A stretch of 12,346 nucleotides of DNA from Acidobacteriota bacterium (GTDB lineage: Bacteria; Acidobacteriota; Terriglobia; Acidiferrales; UBA7541). The position numbers and the translations under genes are program-made. This document shows positions 7,863 through 12,346 of the stretch, piece after piece. How positions within the stretch are numbered: position 1 is the stretch's first letter; each line of letters begins with the position of its first letter. The notes below the pieces were generated by a model, which made no database searches, was not told where the DNA came from, and saw only the letters and a list, made by a program, of their open reading frames with translations. Where the stretch lies: contig PMOV01000133.1 in the NCBI GenBank assembly GCA_003161195.1, positions 11,885 through 24,230 on the forward strand, given 5' to 3'.

Positions 7863-9290
7863 ATGCCCAGCGACACTCCCGCCGTACTCGAAGCCCAACG
7901 CGACGCCGCCCTCACGCAACGCGAGCAAGGACTGCACCGCAGCCTCTCTTCGCGGCAGCTCGCGATGATTGGGCTGGGCTCCACGATCGGAACGGGCCTC
8001 TTCCTTGGCAGCGCGCTCTCCGTGCAACTTGCCGGCCCAGCGGTTCTCCTGAGCTTCTTCGTCGGCGCGCTGGTGGCCCTTACCGTGATGTGGGCGCTCG
8101 CCGAACTCTCCGCCGCGCATCCCGCGCCCGGCTCATTCGGTCTATATGCGGAAATGTTTCTGCATCCCTGGGCTGGGTTTGCCGTTCGTTATACCTACTG
8201 GTTTGCCATTGTGATTATCATCGGCAGCGAAGTGGTGGCCGCCGCCGTCTACTGCCAGCTCTGGTTTCCCACGATTCCTTCCTGGATATGGACCGCGGCC
8301 TTCTCGCTCGCCATCCTGTACATCAACACCGTCAACGTAACGCGCTTCGCCAACTTTGAATATTGGTTCGCGATGATCAAGGTCGTGACCGTGGTGCTCT
8401 TCCTGGTTCTCGGCGCGGCGTTACTCTTCGGCGTCGCCTGCCCGCGTATCGGCGCCGCCAACTACACCGCGCACGGCGGGTTCTTCCCCAACGGCTGGAC
8501 CGGCGTGGCTCTCGGCGTGGCGATGTCCATCTTCAGTTTTCTCGGAATTGAAATCGTGGCCACCACCGCCGGCGAAGCCGCGGATCCCATTGCGGCCGTG
8601 CCACGCGCTCTGCGTCGCACGCTCCTCACCCTGGCTATTTTTTACCTGGGCGGACTGGCGATCGTTGTGGGCATTGTGCCGTGGCGCCAGATCGGCCTCG
8701 GAGAAAGCCCTTTCGTGCGCGTCTTCCAAACGGTGGGCATCCCCGCGGCAACGCATGTAATGAACTTCGTCGTTCTCACCGCCGCGCTCTCCAGTGCCAT
8801 GTGCAATCTGTACTTCTCCGCCCGCATGCTCTTCTCCTTGTCGCGTGGCGGCCAGGCTCCGGCATTTCTTGGTCGGCTGAGCAAACGCGGGATGCCTGTC
8901 GCCGCGGTGTTCGCCTCCGGCGCAGGCCTGATGGTCGCGGTTCTCTTGTCCCACTTTTTTCCTGCCTCCGCTTTCGTGTTTATGATCGGCGTCGCGTTTT
9001 TCGGGGGCCCCTTTGCCTGGATCATCACGCTGGCCAGCCATCTCGCGTTCCGCCGCTTGGCTGCGCGGAACGGCACGTGCTATGTCCGCTTCGCGCCGCC
9101 TGGCCCGTGGTCTTCGCTGGCCGGGCTACTAGCGCTCCTCGCGGTTCTACTGTCCACCTGGTGGATTCCCGGTTTCCGCGTCACGCTGCTTGCCGGGCCG
9201 CTCTGGCTCGCTTTCCTCACGGTGTGTTACTTTGTGTGGAGAAAATTTCATCCGGCTACTCCCGGATCGCGAGCACACCTTGACGGATGA
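7863..9290 (+). CDS. Amino-acid permease (APC superfamily)
   Basis: A 475-residue inner-membrane transporter with about twelve hydrophobic segments, taking up an amino acid by cation coupling as is known for this family. The first membrane helix carries the signature IGLGSTIGTGLFLGS (36-50), whose glycines bind the substrate carboxylate in related proteins. The sixth helix has FSFLGIEIVATTAGEAADP (224-242) followed by AVPRAL, the classic 'F.G.E.....A.EA..P....P.A' pattern. The loop after helix eight has LYFSARMLFSLSRGGQAPAFL (316-336), also typical. Length and motifs match the AA_permease (AAT/gamma-aminobutyrate) group; the substrate cannot be told from sequence. The ATG at 7863 gives the usual 30-residue cytoplasmic lead before helix one. 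It overlaps the PLP-enzyme gene by 11 bases, so the two are probably one transcript, and that enzyme may act on the imported compound. Confidence 0.93.
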   Translation: MPSDTPAVLEAQRDAALTQREQGLHRSLSSRQLAMIGLGSTIGTGLFLGSALSVQLAGPAVLLSFFVGALVALTVMWALAELSAAHPAPGSFGLYAEMFLHPWAGFAVRYTYWFAIVIIIGSEVVAAAVYCQLWFPTIPSWIWTAAFSLAILYINTVNVTRFANFEYWFAMIKVVTVVLFLVLGAALLFGVACPRIGAANYTAHGGFFPNGWTGVALGVAMSIFSFLGIEIVATTAGEAADPIAAVPRALRRTLLTLAIFYLGGLAIVVGIVPWRQIGLGESPFVRVFQTVGIPAATHVMNFVVLTAALSSAMCNLYFSARMLFSLSRGGQAPAFLGRLSKRGMPVAAVFASGAGLMVAVLLSHFFPASAFVFMIGVAFFGGPFAWIITLASHLAFRRLAARNGTCYVRFAPPGPWSSLAGLLALLAVLLSTWWIPGFRVTLLAGPLWLAFLTVCYFVWRKFHPATPGSRAHLDG

Positions 9291-10488
9291 CCTTCTCCGC
9301 TACCGCGGCGAATTTCCCATACTCGAGCGCACCACCTATCTGATCAGCAATTCGCTGGGCGCCATGCCGCGCGGCGTGTACAACAGCCTCCGCGGCTATG
9401 CCGATTCCTGGGCGGAGCGCGGCGTGCGCGCCTGGGAAGAGGGCTGGTGGGAGATGGCGGTCGGAGTCGGCGACCAAATCGCGCCGTTGATTGGCGCCCA
9501 CGCCGGCGAAATTTCCCTGCATCAGAACGTCACCCTCACGCAGGCGGTGATTGCTTCGTGCTTCGATTTTCGCGCGCCGCGCAACAAGATCGTCATGTCG
9601 ACGCTGGAATTTCCCTCCATCCAATATTTTTTCCACGAACAAGCGCGCCACGGGGCCCTTATTGACCTCGTGCCCACCACCGGTGACGTTGGTCTTGATC
9701 TCGACACCTTTCTCGCGGCCATCGACGAGAACACGCTGCTCGTCCCCATCTCCCTGGTGCTTTTCCGCAGCTCCTTCATTGTCAACGCACGAGCCATCAT
9801 CGAACGCGCGCACAAGGTTGGCGCGCACGTCATTCTCGATGTTTTTCAAGGCACCGGCGTGATCCCCATTGACGTGCGGGCGCTGGGCGTCGATTTCGCT
9901 GTCGGCGGAGTTCTTAAGTGGCTGTGCGGCGGCCCTGGCGTGGCCTACCTCTATGCGCGCGAGGATCTGCGCACCACGCTGCGCCCGGCCCTCACCGGCT
10001 GGCTGGCCCACCAGCGCCCGTTTGCCTTCGAGCCGGGTCCCCTCGACGCGCGCCACGATTCCTTCGGCTTTCTCAACGGCACCCCGCATATCCCGGCGCT
10101 GTATGCGTGCCGCCCGGGGCTGGAGATTCTGAATCATGTTGGCGTGCGGCATATTCGCGAAAAATCGCTCCGCATGACCACACGCTTGATCGAGCGCGCC
10201 CGCGCACACGGTTGGACGGTGAACACGCCCGACAATCCTGCCGAGCGCGCCGGCACGGTCTCCATCGATTGCCCGCACGCGCAGGAGGTCAGCAGGGAAC
10301 TGCTGACGCGCGAAATTCTCGTCGATTACCGTCCCCGCGCCGGCGTGCGCATTTCGCCGCATTTCTACAATCGCCAAGAGGAGTGCGATTTTGCCATCGA
10401 GCAGATCGCCGAGATCCTCGAAACCGGCGCGTGGAAAAAACACGCCGCCGAACCTGTCGCCGCGGGCAATCACCAGCACACCCGATGA
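9280..10488 (+). CDS. Kynureninase-like PLP-dependent enzyme (aminotransferase class V fold)
   Basis: A 402-residue fold-type I PLP enzyme of the class V/kynureninase group. The N-terminus YRGEFPILERTTYLISNSLGAMP (8-30), the FPS at 111-113, and the C-terminal LVDYRPRAGVRISPHFYNRQEE (347-368) are the kynureninase-like pattern. The PLP lysine is K213 in VLKWLCGGPG; D187 in LDVFQGTG should pair with the pyridine nitrogen. Genuine kynureninases have D..H and YK at these places; this protein has D..Q and LK, so the reaction may differ (another lyase, an epimerase or a transaminase). Start choice: no ATG is available near the conserved N-terminus. TTG at 9280 gives a natural length and an 11-base overlap with the permease gene; TTG at 9232 or 9190 would add an unlikely leader. 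The stop overlaps the next gene by four bases. Fold certain, reaction uncertain. Confidence 0.85.
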   Translation: MTDDLLRYRGEFPILERTTYLISNSLGAMPRGVYNSLRGYADSWAERGVRAWEEGWWEMAVGVGDQIAPLIGAHAGEISLHQNVTLTQAVIASCFDFRAPRNKIVMSTLEFPSIQYFFHEQARHGALIDLVPTTGDVGLDLDTFLAAIDENTLLVPISLVLFRSSFIVNARAIIERAHKVGAHVILDVFQGTGVIPIDVRALGVDFAVGGVLKWLCGGPGVAYLYAREDLRTTLRPALTGWLAHQRPFAFEPGPLDARHDSFGFLNGTPHIPALYACRPGLEILNHVGVRHIREKSLRMTTRLIERARAHGWTVNTPDNPAERAGTVSIDCPHAQEVSRELLTREILVDYRPRAGVRISPHFYNRQEECDFAIEQIAEILETGAWKKHAAEPVAAGNHQHTR

Positions 10489-11231
10489 CCACTGCCCCCG
10501 CGCCTGACCTCTCCATCATCATCCCCGCCTACAACGAAGAAGCTCGTCTCGGGGACAGCCTCGCCCGCATCGCCGACTGGATCAACTCCTCCGGTTTCCA
10601 TACCGAAGTCCTGGTGGTCGACGATGGTTCCACCGATCGCACCGCGGTCGTGGCCGAAAGCCTGCGTCCCCGGTTTCTGAATCTGCGCGTCATCGCGAAC
10701 GACGCAAATCGTGGAAAAGGTTTTAGCGTCCGCCACGGCATGCTGCAGGCTCGCGGGCGCTACGCGCTCTTCACCGACGCCGATCTTTCCGCGCCCATCG
10801 ACGAAGCGGGAAAGCTGCTCACCGCGGTGCAAGGCGACTACGACGTGGCCATCGGCTCCCGGGCGCTCAATCGCAGCCTGATCAGTGCCCGGCAGTCTCG
10901 CTTTCGCGAATTCGCGGGCATCGTTTTTAATACCGTGGTCCGGCTCTGCCTCCGGCTGCCCTTCGTCGACACGCAGTGCGGATTCAAAGCGTTCAAGCGC
11001 GAGCCTTGTAAAATCATTTTCGAGCAGCAGCGTATCGAGCGCTTTGGGTTCGATCCCGAACTGCTATACCTGGCGCGGCATCACGGATTGAAGGCCATCG
11101 AAATTCCGGTGCGTTGGGCGCACTCCCCGGGGACCAAAGTCAGCATGCTGCGCGACAGCCTGCAGATGTTTCAGGACGTATTTATTATTCGCGGAAATGC
11201 GCTGGCGGGACGGTACCCGAAGCAGCGGTAG
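10485..11231 (+). CDS. GT2 glycosyltransferase, dolichyl-phosphate glucosyltransferase-like
   Basis: A 248-residue family 2 glycosyltransferase with a GT-A fold. Motifs in order: SIIIPAYNEE (10-19), VVDDGSTDRT (45-53) for nucleotide-sugar binding, NRGKGFSVRHGM (75-86), the metal-binding DADLSAP (98-104), GSR (124-126), QCGFKAFKRE (164-173) and WAHSPGTKVS (211-220). This set, above all RGKGF, DADLS and QCGFK, marks the ALG5/dolichyl-phosphate beta-glucosyltransferase subgroup, which moves a sugar from a nucleotide donor to a polyprenyl phosphate on the cytoplasmic side of the membrane. No membrane helix is seen, so the enzyme would be soluble or peripheral. The frame is open further upstream, but the ATG at 10485 is the only sensible start: it overlaps the stop of the PLP gene (ATGA) and leads straight into the conserved strand. 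Its metabolic link to the permease and PLP enzyme is not obvious. Donor and acceptor are unknown. Confidence 0.9.
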   Translation: MTTAPAPDLSIIIPAYNEEARLGDSLARIADWINSSGFHTEVLVVDDGSTDRTAVVAESLRPRFLNLRVIANDANRGKGFSVRHGMLQARGRYALFTDADLSAPIDEAGKLLTAVQGDYDVAIGSRALNRSLISARQSRFREFAGIVFNTVVRLCLRLPFVDTQCGFKAFKREPCKIIFEQQRIERFGFDPELLYLARHHGLKAIEIPVRWAHSPGTKVSMLRDSLQMFQDVFIIRGNALAGRYPKQR

Positions 11232-11246
11232 GCAACGTTGGACGGG

Positions 11247-11272
11247 AAGCGGGATGCATACGCTCCTCGCTT
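11247..11272 (+). terminator. Weak hairpin after the glycosyltransferase gene
   Basis: AAGCGGGA pairs with TCC-T-CGCTT: an 8-base stem with one bulged T and a 9-base loop, 16 bases after the stop codon. Only three T's occur at its end, then ACAAC, so it is a poor intrinsic terminator. It may end or attenuate the upstream cluster, or be chance. Confidence 0.25.
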
Positions 11273-11284
11273 TACAACATAAAG
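11270..11284. promoter_or_regulatory. Inverted repeat CTTTA-CAACA-TAAAG upstream of the -35
   Basis: A perfect 5-base inverted repeat with a 5-base spacer in an A/T-rich patch just upstream of the -35 at 11288. It could be an UP-like element or an operator for the winged-helix regulator encoded in the same operon. Its first base pairs overlap the foot of the preceding hairpin. Confidence 0.3.
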
Positions 11285-11287
11285 TAC

Positions 11288-11316
11288 TTGACAGAAACCG
11301 CCGCGGCCGCTAGCAT
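11288..11316 (+). promoter_or_regulatory. Sigma70-type promoter, TTGACA-17-TAGCAT, predicted leaderless
   Basis: A consensus -35 (TTGACA, 11288-11293), an ideal 17-base spacer and a -10 of TAGCAT (11311-11316; four of six matches including A2 and T6). The ATG of the membrane protein gene is at 11324, with seven bases between, so transcription should start at or next to the A of the ATG. No Shine-Dalgarno is present, as expected of a leaderless mRNA. This fixes the start of that gene and marks a new transcription unit after the glycosyltransferase. Confidence 0.75.
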
Positions 11317-11338
11317 TCCACCTATGGCTTCCGCTAGC
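11307..11338 (+). repeat. Direct repeat CCGCTAGC flanking the predicted start of transcription
   Basis: Two exact copies of CCGCTAGC at 11307-11314 and 11331-11338, 24 bases apart. The first covers part of the -10, the second lies a few codons into the gene. Each contains the palindrome GCTAGC with the usually rare CTAG. The placement would suit a repressor, but a second copy in a Ser/Ala-rich coding stretch could be chance. Confidence 0.4.
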
Positions 11339-11938
11339 CCGCTGCGCCCGTCTTCCTCCGCGCCCATTCCCATCGACGCGCGCGCCGCCGATCATCTCCG
11401 CTACATTCGCGAAACCATGGAGCGCGCCGGCGAGTTTACCGCCGTGCCCGGTTGGGGTGGCGTGGCCATGGGCGTTACCGCGCTCGCCGCTGCCGTCATG
11501 GCCTCGCGCCAGCACACTCAGCGCGCCTGGCTGATCGTCTGGCTGGTGGAGGCCTTCGTGGCCATTTCCATTGCCGCGCCCGCGGCCGTCACCAAGGCGC
11601 ATCGCGCCAATTCTTCGCTCTTCAGCGGCCCGGGCCGCAAATTTTTGCTCAGCTTCGCGCCGCCGCTCTTCGTCGGCGGTTTGCTGACGTACGCCTTGGC
11701 GCATGTCGGATTGTTCTACGTGCTGCCCGCGCTTTGGCTGATGCTCTACGGCACCGCCATCGTCACGGGCGGGGCATTTTCCGTGCGCGCCGTTCCGCTG
11801 ATGGGTATTTGCCTGATCGCCTTGGGCGCGGTGGACATTTTTGTTCCCGCCGTGTGGGGCGACCTGCTCATGGCCGCCGGTTTCGGATTCGTGCACATCG
11901 GATTCGGGATCTGGATCGCCAGAAATTACGGAGGATAG
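11324..11938 (+). CDS. Small multi-pass membrane protein of unknown function
   Basis: A 204-residue protein. The first 40 residues are polar, with a Ser/Pro-rich start and then an amphipathic stretch (DHLRYIRETMERAGEFTAVPG, about 23-43). Six hydrophobic segments follow at about 43-60, 68-86, 108-127, 130-150, 155-175 and 178-198, so it is an inner-membrane protein. There are no recognisable catalytic or transport motifs. From memory, this N-terminal pattern leading into 'GWGGVAMGVTALAAA' recurs in hypothetical proteins of Acidobacteriota placed before a short winged-helix regulator, as here; this needs a search to confirm. The frame is open upstream to 11114, but the promoter at 11288-11316 and the onset of conserved sequence place the start at the ATG at 11324. 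The regulator follows after 13 bases, so the two are very likely co-transcribed. It may sense a signal for the regulator or be its regulated product; neither is shown. Confidence 0.8.
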   Translation: MASASPLRPSSSAPIPIDARAADHLRYIRETMERAGEFTAVPGWGGVAMGVTALAAAVMASRQHTQRAWLIVWLVEAFVAISIAAPAAVTKAHRANSSLFSGPGRKFLLSFAPPLFVGGLLTYALAHVGLFYVLPALWLMLYGTAIVTGGAFSVRAVPLMGICLIALGAVDIFVPAVWGDLLMAAGFGFVHIGFGIWIARNYGG

Positions 11939-11943
11939 GAGGA
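11937..11943 (+). promoter_or_regulatory. Strong Shine-Dalgarno of the winged-helix gene
   Basis: AGGAGGA, overlapping the last bases of the membrane protein's stop codon (TAG, 11936-11938), eight bases before the ATG at 11952. It contrasts with the upstream gene, which has none, and fixes the start of the regulator. Confidence 0.85.
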
Positions 11944-11951
11944 ACGCCGCC

Positions 11952-12346
11952 ATGTCAAAATCTTCAGCCATTCGCCAGGAGCGTGCGCCACGCGGCCGGG
12001 ATGTTGCCGACGAAAATTTGTCTGCCTCCGCCGTGGCGGCTGGCCGCGCCGCGAGCAAAGGCGCGGTGTCTGCGGACCTGGATCGCCTGATCCACGAACG
12101 CATCCGGCTGGGCATTGTAAGCGCGCTGGCGGTGAATCGCACGCTCACGTTCAACGAACTGAAAGCGCTACTGAAAACTACCGACGGCAATCTCAGCGTC
12201 CACGCGCGAAAGCTCGAGGAAGCGGACTACATCGGCTGTGCCAAATCGTTCGATGGCCGGCTCCCGAAGACGGAATATCGGCTCGCGCCGGCAGGACGTC
12301 GCGCGCTGGAACGCTACCTGAATCATATGGAGGCGCTGATTCGCGC
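11952..12346 (+). CDS. Winged-helix transcriptional regulator, 3'-truncated
   Basis: 131 residues are visible and no stop occurs before the window edge. Residues 1-40 are polar, Ala/Ser-rich and probably disordered. From about 42 the sequence is a winged-helix DNA-binding domain: LDRLIHERIRLGIVSALAV (43-61) as helix one, LTFNELKALLKTTDGNLSVHARKLEEADYI (65-94) as the helix-turn-helix with recognition helix, and GRLPKTEYRLAPAGRRALERYL (102-123) as wing plus last helix. The 'R..I...L.....(L/T)F.EL...L..T.GNLS.H...LE...YI' pattern is that of the MarR/ArsR-like 'winged helix DNA-binding domain' family (HTH_34 type), which is about 100 residues long, so little of the protein should be missing. No metal-binding or other ligand motif is seen. 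It follows the membrane protein in the same transcript with its own strong ribosome site. Autoregulation at the repeats near 11270-11338 is a reasonable inference. Confidence 0.88.
   Translation, partial: MSKSSAIRQERAPRGRDVADENLSASAVAAGRAASKGAVSADLDRLIHERIRLGIVSALAVNRTLTFNELKALLKTTDGNLSVHARKLEEADYIGCAKSFDGRLPKTEYRLAPAGRRALERYLNHMEALIR

Noticed and set aside
9256..10479. A 407-residue open frame on the minus strand across the PLP-enzyme gene.
   Set aside because: It is antisense to a gene with clear kynureninase-like motifs, its translation shows no recognisable domain, and GC-rich codon use commonly opens such frames.
9918..10484. Upstream extension of the glycosyltransferase frame to 9918.
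   Set aside because: The extra sequence overlaps the PLP-enzyme gene, is Arg/Pro-rich with no domain, and the ATG at 10485 opens directly before the conserved first strand.
11114..11323. Upstream extension of the membrane protein frame.
   Set aside because: It overlaps the glycosyltransferase gene and crosses the promoter and hairpin; the added residues look non-coding.
11171..12190. A 339-residue minus-strand open frame covering the membrane protein and regulator genes.
   Set aside because: It would cross a near-consensus plus-strand promoter and two plus-strand genes with good start signals; its His/Gly/Arg-rich translation resembles no family.

Overview
The window is GC-rich, densely packed chromosomal DNA from a diderm (outer-membrane) bacterium. 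The combination of an Omp85 barrel, a SurA-like periplasmic protein, a TamB-like giant, and a small multi-pass membrane protein followed by a short winged-helix regulator fits Acidobacteriota. That placement is an inference from gene content and style, not from a marker gene. I see no mobile elements, tRNA, rRNA or CRISPR.

Layout. (1) Positions 2-7020, plus strand: a tightly coupled envelope-biogenesis operon. It holds an Omp85/BamA-TamA family outer-membrane protein (5' end outside the window), a small SurA-like periplasmic protein without a PPIase domain, and a 1346-residue TamB-family protein. The junctions are TAAATG and ATGA, so translation is probably coupled. The likely common job is moving or inserting material (beta-barrel proteins, or lipids as proposed for TamB/AsmA-like proteins) between inner and outer membrane. 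(2) Positions 7039-7674, minus strand: a secreted DUF2059 protein, convergent with the TamB gene. (3) Positions 7675-7862: a divergent promoter region with two adjacent perfect dyads. (4) Positions 7863-11231, plus strand: a three-gene overlapping cluster of an amino-acid permease, a kynureninase-like PLP enzyme with altered active-site positions, and a dolichyl-phosphate-glucosyltransferase-like GT2 enzyme. (5) Positions 11324-12346, plus strand: a multi-pass membrane protein and a winged-helix regulator (3' end outside the window). A near-consensus promoter is placed so that the first gene's mRNA would be leaderless.

No gene here is clearly a new system. The items most worth checking are the PPIase-less SurA-like gene inside the Omp85-TamB operon, the divergent kynureninase-like enzyme, two CX3C cysteine pairs in the barrel loops, and two promoters that predict leaderless mRNAs, with nearby inverted and direct repeats that look like operators.
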